64,000 nt of DNA from Dipteris shenzhenensis (taxonomy: Eukaryota; Polypodiophyta; Polypodiopsida; Gleicheniales), in NCBI GenBank assembly GCA_047967505.1, contig CM106538.1. One strand, given 5' to 3'. A model generated the notes under the pieces. It saw nothing but the letters and a program-made list of their open reading frames with translations, ran no database searches and had not been told where the DNA came from. A program made the translations under genes and the position numbers. This document shows positions 45,276 to 57,323 of the stretch, one piece after another; the first letter of the stretch is position 1, and each line of letters begins with the position of its first letter.

Positions 45276-46176
45276 CTGCGATGGGAAATGCTCGTGAAAC
45301 CTGCAAATCCTTGAAAAACATAGCAACACTCTTTGAAAATATGCACAAACTCTCAAAACTCACAAACGGAAGAGACAGAACAAGCGTGCTTGGTACAATC
45401 TCCCCTCATAGGAATGGTGCTCTCCTTCCACCTCCTATGTATTTATGTATATTTCTCCAAAAAGCTTCCGAGCAAAAATCATACAAAAGCCTCTGTGCTT
45501 TCCTCCATGCACCCTTTTATAAAAAGCCCATCCACGTTCTAGAATAGCTGGCTTTTTCTAAAAATAAATCTTTTTCTAACTTTAGTTTATACACTTAGCC
45601 AAGCCACCAATATTCGAAAATTCAAATATTTACATAAGCTTTTGTAATATCAAAAATTAGGCATAAGCCTTATTCATCCCCGCATCACTGGAGTTGTGCC
45701 TACGCACCCAAAATATGGTGGATCATGCTTGCCAGATGCATCGCCCGATCAATTACTCTTCCCCTGGATTCACACAATCAATAGTAATGAAATATTTCAA
45801 GCATAAGATAACCTTGGAATTAATCACCACAATCAATCAACCTTTCAGTATTATAGCAACGCGAAATCAATAAATCACAGATGAATGGTGCACACATGTG
45901 ACACATACCATCTCATGGTGCACTTAATGCTACACATGAATAAAATCGTACGAATGGTACACACATGTTACACATACCATCATCGCGTAAATGGTGCACA
46001 CAATGCTACACACTCATATAGCCATAGCCATATATCCAACCATGTAGGAGGAGCACACATGCATCACTACGGAACAGCGAGCACACATGCATCAACTGCG
46101 CAACAAAAAATGTTGGATCTCACTAAACTAAATACTGAAGGATTAAATTAATGGGATAATTCCAATTCTCATAATA
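45276..46176 (-). repeat. 5' LTR of the gypsy element
   Basis: Partner of 38710-39607. It ends CATAATA where the other copy ends CGTAACA, again C/T and G/A differences. The two copies differ by scattered substitutions, suggesting an insertion that is not recent. Confidence 0.9.
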
Positions 46177-46189
46177 GAGGCAGAAACCA

Positions 46190-46870
46190 AGATAACCTTG
46201 CCCATTTGGATCCAAATGTAAACTTCATGGCCATGCCCATATCCTTTGCAATGTTGTCCTTGTGCGATTGCCATGTCCTCGAGTCCACATTGCTGCTACA
46301 ATCCATGTCTTGAAGTTGTGGTGGTGTAGCAATGGTTTACAGATGGCCATAGCTTGATGATGTCATTGGAGTGATGTATGTTGCATTATACCAATACACA
46401 TTCTTCATTTGTAAGGAGGCCAACTTTTCCCAGGATGCAGTTGCTTAAATCCTCATGAATTGCATTGAACTTGCCTATGAATGATTCAACTGGTTCCCAC
46501 TCCTCGAAGTCCGAAGGGAAAACATCTGCCACCATGAATAAGAGCTCTTAGAAACCAAACACAAAATTTTCAAATAGACTCATTACACTTACACGTGAAA
46601 AAGGCACATAGATAGAAAGGCTCATAGTGTGATGGTATCCTAGATTGATTGAATGATGGAGGAAACCGCATATCTTTTCCCATGTAAACATATTGCACTT
46701 TTGCAAGCCATCCTTTCTTCCCAAACTTGAACTTCAAGATGCACCCCTTCCACTCATGCAAGATGTCACCTCTCTTGCTCTTGGGAAGCTTATGTGGACC
46801 TTTGGTCGATCCTTTCATCATTATCCAGTCATTTAAGCTGTAGATGCAAAGGATACATTCATTCAATGCA
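46190..46870 (-). pseudogene. Unassigned coding-like region
   Basis: Minus-strand frames include KRGDILHEWKGCILKFKFGKKGW (split here as KRGDILHEWKG and KFKFGKKGW) at about 46690-46790. MVADVFPSDFEEWEPVESF lies at about 46480-46535. I do not know the family. The frames differ, so it is decayed or spliced. It abuts the gypsy insertion at 46176. It could be host gene sequence or another mobile element's ORF. Confidence 0.3.
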
Positions 46871-46987
46871 TTTCTGGTGTTGTGGAAGACACAAGAGGTC
46901 ACAGCATTGTGTGGTCTTGTAGCCTTGCTCCTCACCATGCTTGTAGAGGTTGCAAGAACAAGAATGGGACTCCTACACAAGGCAATG

Positions 46988-47229
46988 CAGCTCCAACAGA
47001 GGTACAAAAGAGGGAGAAGAAGAGGGACAGAGTAGCAGCAACAGAGGCACGGGAGAGGGAGAAGGAGAGGGACAGAGTAGCTCCAATAGAGGCACAAAAG
47101 AGGGAGAAGGAGAGGGATAGAGCAATAGCAACAGAGGCACATGAGAGGGAGAAGGAGAGGGATAGAGCAGCTCCAACAGAGGCACAAAAGAGGGAGATCG
47201 AGAAGGACAGAGCAGCACCAACATAGGCA
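46988..47229 (+). repeat. 45-bp minisatellite, about five copies
   Basis: The unit GCxCCAACAGAGGCACAAAAG plus GAGGGAGAAGGAGAGGGACAGA-type sequence repeats every 45 bp. Because 45 is a multiple of three, the frame stays open on both strands: 15-residue REKERDRAAPTEAQK-like units on plus, Leu/Cys/Pro-rich units on minus. Either is more likely a by-product than a protein. It runs into a pure GA microsatellite at 47235-47288. Confidence 0.8.
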
Positions 47230-47232
47230 CAG

Positions 47233-47234
<2 letters not shown>

Positions 47235-47288
<54 letters not shown>
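47235..47288. repeat. GA microsatellite
   Basis: About 26 GA dinucleotides directly after the 45-bp minisatellite. Confidence 0.9.
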
Positions 47289-47290
<2 letters not shown>

Positions 47291-47734
47291 CTGCAGCAAA
47301 TAGGCCAGAGCAGGAGGGAGCAAAGAAAGAGGGGGAAGAGGGAAAACGCGTGGGATTTGGTTCAAATGGAGAGATTTGGCACGCTAGACCAGAACACAGG
47401 GGGGCAAAGGCCCTAGAAAGAGAGAGGGGAGAAGGGAAATTCGCCAGAAGGGCCCTACCATCCCATTGAAGGTAGTTTTGGGCTCATGTGGGGGAGGTGC
47501 ACCTGGTAAGAGGGTCAAACATGGGTTAAAAGGGGGGGGATGGTTTGGGTGGTCCCTAGTGTAAGGGGAGCAACCAATAGGGGCTCTCTACAAGCCTGCC
47601 CCACCCTCCACCTCAACATACCTTTGCCCCACACCTTCTAGCACTCTCATTGGTACACCTCAAATCACTCTCTAATCCCTTGAAATTAGGAAACACTAAT
47701 TGGAGGCCCTTTTGAGACCCCATTTCTCCCCTAA

Positions 47735-48120
47735 TGGTATCAGAGAACAATTGGATTTAGAGTAGGGGGCCTTGCAAATCATGTCTTTCAAAAAATAACT
47801 CTTCAAGTTGAGAGCCCAATTGAGGTCCTTGCCAAAGGAAAAATACAACATGTGGAGATTCCCCTCCATGTATTCGAGTTGAATGTTGTAAGCCCATTTC
47901 AATAAGGATAATCCGTCATAAAAGGTTCAAGATTCAAGAGTACCAAAGGATGGCCTCTCACACGGAGTTATTGCTTGAGTAGAAATTGGAAGATGCAAGT
48001 AGACTCACACCGGTAGGCCCTATCACACCACAACTTCTCAAAGAGATGCAAAAGATTAGCAAGAGACAGGAGGAAGGAGGAAGAGGAGGATGTCATAGAA
48101 TCTTAAACGAGCAAATTAGG
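47735..48120 (+). mobile_element. Orphan primer site and probable gag start
   Basis: TGGTATCAGAGAACAATTGG at 47735 matches the initiator-Met primer site for its first 11 bases. ATG at 47950 opens MASHTELLLE, then a TAG, then KLEDASRLTPVGPITPQLLKEMQ and further sequence in the same frame to about 48150. That spacing from primer site to ATG fits a retrotransposon 5' end, with an LTR presumably ending near 47733. No pol or second LTR was found, so only a 5' stub remains. Confidence 0.45.
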
Positions 48121-48149
48121 ATTCAACTAATTTTGTTTAGGCTAAAGGC

Positions 48150-49320
48150 TTGAGGATATGTGCCCAAGGATTTGGAGGGAAAGAAAAGTAGAAATGGAAA
48201 TGCATATCCACTCTACGGAAGGAGAAGAAACTATGAAATAAAACCTCAGGAATTTTGAACTCTTGATTGCACATTGCACAGCATTGTAGAGGCTTTTGAA
48301 ATTTTATGCATTTTGAGCATTTGGAAATTTGGAGAGGGGGCAAAGAAGCTCAATTCTTGGTAGAAAGCAAAAGGGGAAGCCAACATCACCAGAGCTCCAA
48401 GTAGGACGAAGCTCAACCTCCTCCACACATCAAGCTCTTCTTCTTCCTTGCTCAGTTGTTACTAGAAAGCAAAATGGGGAACCACCATTACCATAGCTGA
48501 TCTCTGTAGAGCTTACATTTCTCTTTTCATGTTTTCGTGTGTAGATGGTCACAAATTCGGATGCCAAATGCGCCATGGGCAGCCTAGGAGCTTTGAGGAC
48601 ATTGACGCTACTCACACACTCTCTCTCATACACACACACACACACACACACAGAGTTGTGTATGCATTCCTAACGCTTAACCAAGATCCAACTTGAAATT
48701 TTCAGAGCGGGTCTCTAACCCGTCATAGATAGGTCATGCTACTCATGTGTACTAAAAACATAAATTGTGCCATGGTGAATTGCATTCTTACTCCAATGTA
48801 AAAAAATACATTCGCAACTTTCCTCTATAGGAAGTGAGTACAACCACATCACTCATCAATGTTGGCATCTAAAAGCATGCACAAGAGGCACTTGTATCGC
48901 AACACACATATGTAAAGATATAAATTGAACTTAAGACACAAAATTGTAATGGTTGTTATGCTAACATTTTAGATTAGAGGCTTGTACCTTGTAACATTCA
49001 TAATACAAGAAAGTAATTTTGACTATGCATTCATCTATTAAGACTCCAATTTCATGCTCATATCATGGACTAGAATGGTTCTTATGAGGATGTCTACATT
49101 GAAGTATTTCATCACACTATGCTCAAACAAATGCATGCTTGAATAGCAAGGCATGAAGACAAAAAATGCTTACTTGCTGTGGCACCTAATAGAATCCTCA
49201 TGATGAAAGAGAGTTTTAACAAGGTGAAAATTTCACTAGACGTGCCAGAGGCAATGGGACCACCTCACGCTTAGATTAGGACAACCTTTAAATCCCCTCC
49301 CTGAAGGCATTCATTTAAAG
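48150..49320. other. Stretch with no recognisable gene
   Basis: AT-rich DNA with a CA microsatellite at about 48630-48653. I see nothing else. Confidence 0.5.
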
Positions 49321-49323
49321 CCC

Positions 49324-49563
49324 TTGAGAAAGGCAAAACAAACTCTTAGGCATTTGTGGGGGCATGCTGAAAAACACACCAGAAACAAAATTCAAGCTAT
49401 TTTTGTAATACATTTCGCTAAAGAAGAAGAGAAGTCTGAGCTAAAAGCACTCCCCACTGCAGTGGAAAAGCACATTAACAAAGTTGCTAGTCTTTTGCTG
49501 AAGCACTATCATGGTGGATCCAAAGTCCAGGATTCACATTTGACAAACAGAATTCCAAACTGA
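49324..49563 (+). CDS. Unassigned 79-codon ORF, doubtful
   Basis: The frame is Lys/His/Ala-rich and shows mild amphipathic periodicity (KSELKALPTAVEKHINKVASLLLKHY). I recognise no family. It lies just downstream of, and antisense to, the small membrane-protein gene, so it may be chance sequence in that gene's 3' region. Confidence 0.2.
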   Translation: MRKAKQTLRHLWGHAEKHTRNKIQAIFVIHFAKEEEKSELKALPTAVEKHINKVASLLLKHYHGGSKVQDSHLTNRIPN

Positions 49564-49685
49564 AATCTACACAACCACGCAAACCTTATCAACATTGTTG
49601 CTCATTGCAGCGCTCGCAATTGAAATATATCATGGCTGCAACATACTTCCAGTTTGTGCTTACACACTTGCCCACCTGCTTCTTT

Positions 49686-50099
49686 TCAGACCCCCCGACT
49701 GACCGATTTCATCGGCTTCTCAGGCAGGCGATTCCCCTGCTCGTCGTAGAGAATAAGACCAGAAAAAGCAGGGCGCTGGCATCTCTCCCCCATAAGAATC
49801 GTCCGCTGCCACACTGATTGACCCTGCGTTTGCGCTGCTTCTTTCTCCGATACATGTTGCTCTTTCGAAGCCGCCTGTCCTTGGCTTGCCACAGCATCCT
49901 TAGACGCTTTGTTAGACTGTCTCGTAGGAGAATCACCACCGTCGCTGGACATCTTGTCCCCGATCCGCTTGCGCCTAGACAACGCGCAGAGGCTCACGAT
50001 CATGACTGTCGCACATAAACCCACTAGAAATCCGGACAAAGCAACCAAAGCGCTGCCAGTGGCATGATGAGAGTACGGCGTTGGAAGCCATCTTGCCAT
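49686..50099 (-). CDS. Small single-pass membrane protein, conserved plant type
   Basis: A single intact 137-codon frame. Residues about 16-40 form one hydrophobic segment (SALVALSGFLVGLCATVMIV), followed by a basic RRKR stop-transfer cluster, which predicts a single-pass membrane protein. Residues 50-95 are polar and low in complexity. Residues 97-125 contain WQRTILMGERCQRPAFSG, then LILYDEQGNRLP. I recognise this W-x-x-x-ILMGE-C-x-x-P-x-FSG-x-I-x-YD-x-x-G-N pattern from small uncharacterised proteins of land plants; their function is unknown to me. The start Met has no in-frame alternative upstream before the AT-rich boundary. It lies in the most CpG-rich part of the window with no stops, unlike everything else here, so it is the best candidate for a functional host gene. 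Confidence 0.75.
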   Translation of the reverse strand: MARWLPTPYSHHATGSALVALSGFLVGLCATVMIVSLCALSRRKRIGDKMSSDGGDSPTRQSNKASKDAVASQGQAASKEQHVSEKEAAQTQGQSVWQRTILMGERCQRPAFSGLILYDEQGNRLPEKPMKSVSRGV

Positions 50100-51320
50100 T
50101 CGGACTCAAATATGAAACCCAAAAACAAACCAAGTCACAGTTAACGCCGCCTGCCTTCTCAGCAGAAGGCCTCAAAGACTCGTGAATGAAGGTCACGCCT
50201 TCAAAGAAACCGCGCCCAAGCAGAGCGGAAATTATCCGAAGAGGAGCGCCAAGTTGGACGGCCTCAACAGCAGAAGATGATAACTACGCAGTTGCAAGAC
50301 CACTCTTGGTCTAGACCGCTCTCAGCAAGGCCTTCCGGAAAGGCTTTTCTTGGCGAAGCCACTGAAGCAAGGTAAACAGAGGACTGAGGGGAGTGCGGCG
50401 GTCGAAGCCGGCCTGCAGGCCCGTGAAGCGCTAGTTAGAATCGAGCAGAACAGCGATGCCTATATGATACAACCAGCTTCCCTTTGCAGGATTTGGACGC
50501 AGCTAGCCTTGAAGTTGTCGCCGGCGAGCAGCAACTTGCAAGTTCAAAGCCCCGCGTACACCGACGTTGGGAACAATGACGAGTGAGGATAATCGTAGCA
50601 GCGACGCGTGCGGACGGCCCCCACGGGCGATGCGTGTAGCGTCCCAGTTCCTGGCATTTGTTTTCTTTCACAGGCCGTCCTTTCTTTCAGTCACAGCTGC
50701 ATGGAAGCACAAAAACCAGCATGCAGCAAGCAAGCTGGCGATGGATGAGGATGATATGTGTCGAGAGCCCACACAACTCCATACGGAACAGCTGTAGCAG
50801 CTCTGTGATTTCGCCGGAGCCAGCCAGTGTCACTGGAATTTGAGAGTTAACAATACAAACTGCAAGCATCGATGTCACGGGCACATTTTCTCAGTCACGC
50901 TTCAATTCGGGACCCAACCACGGAGCCTACAGCGAAGCTTTCCATAGTCACGCTTCTTTTAAAGAGGATGGCAACCCCTCTCTCTCTCTTTTCTCTTTTA
51001 GGATGGCAACACTTGGACCTCAACCCCCCCTCTGTCTCTCTCTCACTCTCTCTCTTTCCCCCTCCTTCGTCGTCTATGTCTCTGTCTGTCTTGTCTCTCT
51101 CGGTCATTCGATCATCTCTCTCTCCCTCACTAGCCCCTCTCCTCTCTCTCTCTGTCTCTCTCGTTTCGCTCATTCAATCGATGCGTTCAGGCTCCCTCCA
51201 GAGAGAAGCGACAAAGAATCGCTTGCTGAAAGATTACGGAGCGGGCAGCACATCACCATCGCATCTTCATGGTCCCTTGGCGCGTATAGCTGGGTAACTA
51301 CAGGCCAACTTTGAACTAAG
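50100..51320 (-). promoter_or_regulatory. CpG-rich upstream flank of the small membrane-protein gene
   Basis: The base composition is clearly more GC- and CpG-rich than the rest of the window to about 50950. CT-rich pyrimidine patches with TCTCTC runs follow at 50975-51170, common near plant promoters. Short ORFs in it (for example 50350-50586 and 50872-51297) look like chance frames. No unambiguous TATA box was found in minus orientation near 50099; promoter and 5' UTR limits are unknown. Confidence 0.4.
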
Positions 51321-51329
51321 TTCCAATTG

Positions 51330-53250
51330 GTTTTTCAAACAATGAGAATGATATTTAATCATTCATAAGACCTGCCCAAGATAAAAAAGCAAACAAAAAG
51401 GAAATGGTGTGGAAGAAGACTACACTAGAGAGAGAGAAAGAGAGGGGAGGGAGAAAAGGTGAAGATGGTGTGTAAGAAGAAAAGTTGAGGAGATAAAGAA
51501 GGGGAGAGAGAGACAGAGAGAGAGAGAGAGACTCAACCACTTTAAAGTCTTCATTCAAGTCCAATGAAGAAGAGTCAAGATATTGTCCAATAGTAAAAAT
51601 GTACTTTCAAAAATTCTAAAAATGCCTAATTTTTGCTTTGCCAAATTTGAGGCGTTGCTAAGGCTACCTTGAGGGAGGCCAAAAAGTTGTAGTCCAAAAT
51701 ATAACGTGTTTTTAAAATTGCAAAAATAGATCTCTCACATAGAGTCATACGCCTCTTTATCTTTCCAAAGCACCCTCTCCAAATCAACGCCTTTAAGGAG
51801 CTCCTACTCAAAAATGCCTCAAGACTGATAGTGAGGCTCGAGAGGCTAAAGTAAAGTGAAGGAGAGGACAAAATGGGAACTAAACCCCAAAAATGGAGGA
51901 AATAAAAAGAGGAGACTAGGGCACAATGGGAGAAAAAGATAGGTTTAAGGTAGTAGTTGAACATCTTTAAGACACCAAGAGACAACACTTAGGACGATTA
52001 TCTTACCGTCACACATGAGAGGAAAGGAAGAAAAAGAGACATGAGAGAGAGAGAGAGAGAGAGAGACATGTAGATTTTGAGAGGTGGAATGGAGGCAAGG
52101 CTCAAACCATCCACATTAACCATCATGATGATGGAATTAATCTCATGGCCCACATCCAACTTTTGCATGTGGTGACTACCATAATAGTGGCACATGTTGA
52201 CCACCTCAATGGTACACATCAACCACGACCCCAGCTTGGTGGCCCAAGTAAACCATCACAATGGTCTTATTGCACGACACGTGTTTCAATGTAGGCCACA
52301 GTGGTACATGTCGATCGAGCCGATGGCCCAAGTCAAACACATTGGTAGTCTTGGATGACACATAATCACCATCGTGGTTCTTCTAGATGTGACATAAAGT
52401 ATCGATATCAAATTAGTGCCAAAATAAATGTTTTGTTATTGTTGTGGATTAGAGTGTGGCCAACCCCTAACTCACCCTTTTGTGTGTGTGTGTGTGTATT
52501 ATGGTAGGGTTCTACACAAAAGCTTAAATTAGGATAATATGCCTTTTTTCTTTTTGTAGGAGACAAGGGAAGGAAACTAACCCTAAGCACTTGATACTTT
52601 TTAGACTAACAACTCATTTAGCATGTCTTTCAAAGGGTACTTTAGGATGAAACCATTACATATGTCCTAACCCTTACCATCCTTCATGATATCTCTTAAT
52701 AAACATTGACCCCCTTGTGAGAATTAGCTTAAAGAGCATCTAATGTACAAATAGTCACTATTTGAGGTGGAGAATATCACATACGCTAAAGCGTGACAAG
52801 AGATTTGCAAGATTCCTTTTTAGTGTACAACACAATGATGGATTAGCAAGTCTAATTCTTCCTTTTGGCTCAGTGTGTCGTATACCTCTAACACCACTAC
52901 CAAGGCTTGGAGAATTCCTTTATAGTGCCAATGAACACTGAAGGAGGGTGTGATTTTTTGGTAAGCTTTTTATCGTGAGCTTTTTAGAGACATCAATAAA
53001 ATTTATGAGCTTGTATTACGTCCCCCTCCCATATGTACAAATCCCAGAGACACTTTATTTGTATGTTTAAAGAAATTTTGACAAATGTTAACCTCTTTTT
53101 CTTTTACAAAATACTAATACTCCTAAGTAGTGTATAATCTTTTCTAAACAAGAATGAATATATAGATTAGCAATGAAATTCTCATTACATTAAATTTTTA
53201 TCTTTAATAAGGATTTGGCATACCCTTAATCTGATATAATCATAATCATA
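51330..53250. other. Non-coding stretch with GA and TG microsatellites
   Basis: No gene is supported. GA-rich runs lie at about 51425-51530 and 52040-52070, and TG repeats at about 52480-52498. Confidence 0.5.
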
Positions 53251-53253
53251 TCA

Positions 53254-53372
53254 TATATGGTAATGAAGGCTATGTATGAGTAGGAGCACATCATCAACAT
53301 ATATGATAATGAAGGCTATGTATGAGTAGGAGCACACCTCGGAACATATGAAGTAATGAAGACTATGTATGA
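53254..53372 (+). repeat. About 50-bp tandem repeat, 2.5 copies
   Basis: ATATGRTAATGAAGGCTATGTATGAGTAGGAGCACA-type units repeat three times, the last being partial and diverged. Confidence 0.75.
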
Positions 53373-53636
53373 GCTCTCTTAATGCAATGATGTCTTTAGT
53401 GACCTTCATGCCTCTAATGAAGCCCTCAATGTTTCAATAAATAATTGTTATAAAAGGAAATAAATATCTTGCAATCATTAGACAAATCCTTTAGAAGCTC
53501 TAATTTCTTTGGAAAAAATCAAAACTTTTAAAAGATGCATAATTTGTCTCTTTGATATTGTAAATGAGCATAAAAGGCACCAAAACCCTATAAAAGACTG
53601 TAAACCAAGGAACTGTTTGACAATTATCCAAAATTC

Positions 53637-53756
53637 CACAAGGGAAAAAAGTGCACCTACAAGGGCCTACTAGAAGTTGCACTGGCAGGGGCCTAGTAGA
53701 GCCTGCGCCAACATAAACTCTAGCACGCCCCTACAAGTGCACTTTTTTCCCTTGTG
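53637..53756. repeat. Perfect 20-bp inverted repeat with 80-bp loop
   Basis: CACAAGGGAAAAAAGTGCAC (53637-53656) is exactly complementary to GTGCACTTTTTTCCCTTGTG (53737-53756). The loop holds two diverged direct copies of GGGCCTA-TAGA...TGCxCxGGC-like sequence. It could be a short foldback element or a hairpin RNA locus. Confidence 0.8.
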
Positions 53757-53759
53757 AGA

Positions 53760-55301
53760 TTTTAAAAAATCATCAAAAACCCTTGTTTGCAATCATTTCT
53801 AGGGTTTTGGGGCCTTTGGAGCTCATTGCCAGTGTTGGAAAGGCCAAATTATGTATGCATCAAAAGTCTTTTCTTTGTGGAAAGGGATTTAGAGTATATA
53901 TGTATTTTTTAAACATTATATGCGATCCTTGATACCTCAACCATATAAATGTTTCTAGGATTTATGTAGATAAATTAAATCTCTTAATGTAATCCATATA
54001 TATGGCTAAGAGTAACTACAAATGTTCTGAAATTGTTTGCACACTTTTTAGGATGCCAAGAAAGTTCATGAAAAATTTACTTCCGTTGATATAGGATTCT
54101 TTCTCTCTTTGGAGTTGTAAAATTTTTGTCCACACCTAAAGCAAGATGTTGTGTGTGTGTGTGTGCGTGTGCATGTTGCGGGTAGGTTAAAAGTTATGTG
54201 AGAAGGAATCTAAAAAAAGCTCTCAATTTTTTTTTCACCTCTTGAAAAAGCTTGCAACGACAAGAAGCTCCCAAAAAAATTTCCCCCACTAATGCATAAA
54301 GCCAAACACGTTAAACAGTGAGTCGTGAAAAATGATAATGAGTCATGAGTTCTCATTTGCAAGACATTATCTAGATCTTTTCCTACTCCTAAATATTGAT
54401 CAAACTTATAATCTTTTGGTGACATTAAAGAGTACTAATTTCATAACTTTTGCAAACTAAGTATAATTTTGATTTTTTTATAATGTACTTATTGCTAATT
54501 TAAAGGTGAGATTTTTTTTCTCTTTTCATGCCAAACCAAAAATAAATAAAAAACGAGGTTAATGAGTAGATCTAATGGTTTTAGAGCTACTAATAATTGG
54601 TGCATGACTATATAATGTATAATACATCATTTACTTCCATTTATAAAAATATGCTTTATCTTCTACAAGAAATTAAGTAATTTCGTCTCAATCATTGTAG
54701 TTCATCCCAATAATTGAATTAGAGCATATTTTTTATGCTAAGATAAATAGGTATATGAAGTCCACGCTTGTAAAAGAGATTTATAGAAATTAAAAATGTC
54801 TCTTTATATTCATAGTAACTAAACTATCTCAATGGTCAAATTTTAGACGAGTGAGAAATACAATCTATCATCATTTGGACCAAGTGGTTCAATTTCGACC
54901 TAATGGTTTAATATTTAGATGGTAGTTAAGTTTTGAGATTTATCAATTTACTTTAGATCTAAGTCATTGCAAACATATAACTTCTAGTAGGAGATAACTC
55001 CAACTCAACTCAAACAAAGGAATATTGAACTCACTAAAGTGAAGGATGCACACAAAGCTAGAAAATGGGTAGTCAACCAGGATGGATTGGCATTAATTAG
55101 AGACTTCAAATCTAAACCCAAAGATCCTTAGTCTTAAACTGATGTAATGATAACCATTTTTTTAGATGTGTGCTATAATAACCTTGAGATGAGCATTGAG
55201 ATGCCATGTGCACTCCTCAACTCTTTGGTCTATCCAGATGTTGTAAGTCATTTTGACATATTTCTTTTTATCCCATAGGCCTATGAGGCCTCCCTGGATG
55301 T

Positions 55302-55361
<60 letters not shown>

Positions 55362-56299
55362 ATGCATGCATGTGTGCGCATTGGTGTGTATGTGTGTGTT
55401 TTAACCTTCATGTTTTATTCTCATCCACACCTTTGTAGATGTGGGAACTCTGTTTGTATTTGTAACTCATTTCTAGAACATTTTAAACATGAATTCAATA
55501 TTTTGTTTAAAATTCTCTAAGTGTCTCTTTTGCAAAATTTCATACTATAGATACGGAGTAGCATTGTTGAACTTGGTGACTTCCAAAGAAACAAAAAGTT
55601 TTAGAATTATATTTACAAAATACACGTATTTTCATGTGTGTCTCTTATATGTTTGAATTTAATGGTAGCCCATACTCATTAAGGAAAATAATTTCTTTAG
55701 AAACTAGGAAATTTTTGCCTGAGAATATCTTAAAAGAAGAAAAATGGGGGCACAAATACTTGGATGTGAATTGTTCACAAAACTTTTTATAGCCATGCAA
55801 AACATAGAGGAATACTCAAAATTAGTAGAACATGATGATTCATTACCATTAGTCTCGAATTGACTTTGCAACATATGAGCATTTGCTTTTAAATTTGAAA
55901 TATATCATTCACATAATAAAGCTCAATGTGAAATTCTACAAAGTCTAAATTTTAAAAAACCAACACAAACAATGTAATTTCTCATAAATTATCCTAAAAT
56001 ACAAAAATGAAGGGACAATTGCTAATCTTATGCCCCAATTTTTTTTAAAGGGTGATTTGCATTTTCTAAACCTGAAAACCATGTGACCATTTATAATGCA
56101 AAATTCCTTTTTTCCTTCTAGAAGCAAGGGGTTAATTTTATTCTTTCAACCTATTTTTTATCAATTTATAATATAAGTCCAAAGCTATTTGACTCATTAC
56201 TGACATGTAAAGAATCATTTCATTCGAACTGGCCATAGAGTGAATCCATTCTTTACCTTAATTGTCAAGACGATGTGCATATATGCATATGCATGCATG

Positions 56300-56300
<1 letters not shown>
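53760..56300. other. Non-coding AT-rich stretch with CT and TG microsatellites
   Basis: No coding region or element motif is seen. TG repeats lie at about 54150-54175 and a CT microsatellite at 55305-55362. Confidence 0.5.

Positions 56301-56343
<43 letters not shown>
56301..56343. repeat. TG microsatellite at the edge of the tandem array
   Basis: About 22 TG dinucleotides after GCATGCATGCATG. The array's first unit starts directly after it. The later units also start after TG runs, which suggests the tract was part of the recombination boundary. Confidence 0.85.
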
Positions 56344-56346
<3 letters not shown>

Positions 56347-57291
56347 AGAATTCATTATCCCCTCAATAATTGAACCATACATCGATTCAGTCATAGATTG
56401 GCCTTAAACTAAACAATTAATATTTAAAATAATTCAAATATGGAGATTTAAACATTTAAAAGAAATGAGATGTAATTTTATTTCGAAGGTATCACAGCCA
56501 AACAAGGTAGGTTTACAAAAGTGCAGAATCCATCCGGTAGTCCAAGCTCCCAGGTCAGGGTTCACTTACCTACCACCATCCAAGAAAATTGAAGCATTAG
56601 AATATCATCATTTCAAATGGGTAGACAGGTAATGCCTGTATCCCTTGCCATGTTATTGCTTTACCAACGAACGAAGAAAACCATCTAGATTCACAAGTAG
56701 ATTGAGCATAATGCAAATGTATCATCACATGTCCCATGAGGGGTATTCCATATCCATAATTGATAGACCTTTAAAATTCAATAAGCTCCTACAACTACGG
56801 GAAATTTTACTAGAATTACATAGAGATAGAAGAGCAAAATTGATACCACCACACAAAAAATATTAGTGTGGGGGTAGTCCACAACCTTAAAAGAATCACA
56901 ATAGTGGGTCTAAGCAAAAGAATTAGAGTTATCTTTATAGTTTATAAAAATCACAATAGTCCTAGTAGATAGAAAAAGCTATGGTTCTATAACATTAAAA
57001 AAATAGATAATGGTAAAAATATACAACTATGACCAATGAGATCCTTATGTTAAAAAAGCAATAGGCAACTCTATATGAAATACTACGGAACCATAAAAAG
57101 ATATCAAAATTTTTGAAAAAATAATTATTTAATTAAAAGAATTAAACTATGAAACAAGCTCAAAAGAAAGTAATCTATAAATTATGGGGTTTCTTTAAAA
57201 CAAACGATAACGCCCAAGAAATAATAAAAAGAAATAAACTAAGACAAGGCCCAAGAGCCTATAGGGATCAATCCAAAAGAATAATTAGCTA

Positions 57292-57323
<32 letters not shown>

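Larger units (their letters stand above)
38710..46176 (-). mobile_element. Complete-length Ty3/gypsy element, chromovirus-like
   Basis: A 7.47-kb element on the minus strand. LTRs lie at 45276-46176 (5') and 38710-39607 (3'), about 900 bp each and clearly similar. The primer site TGGTATTAGAGCCA (45261-45274) lies one base from the 5' LTR, and a polypurine tract AAGAGGGA abuts the 3' LTR. The order gag, protease, RT, RNase H, integrase, chromodomain-like tail is the Ty3/gypsy (Metaviridae) order. Flanking 5-mers GAGAT and GAGGC match only in part. Stops at Gln/Trp codons and several frameshifts make it non-autonomous now. Confidence 0.9.

Noticed and set aside
46570-47187. 205-codon minus ORF with Cys/Leu/Pro repeats as a structural protein
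   Set aside because: Its N-terminal two-thirds is the reverse of a 45-bp GA-rich minisatellite; only the C-terminal third might be coding.
50350-51314. Several short plus-strand ORFs in the CpG-rich flank
   Set aside because: GC-rich DNA lengthens chance frames; none has a known motif, and they overlap one another in different frames.
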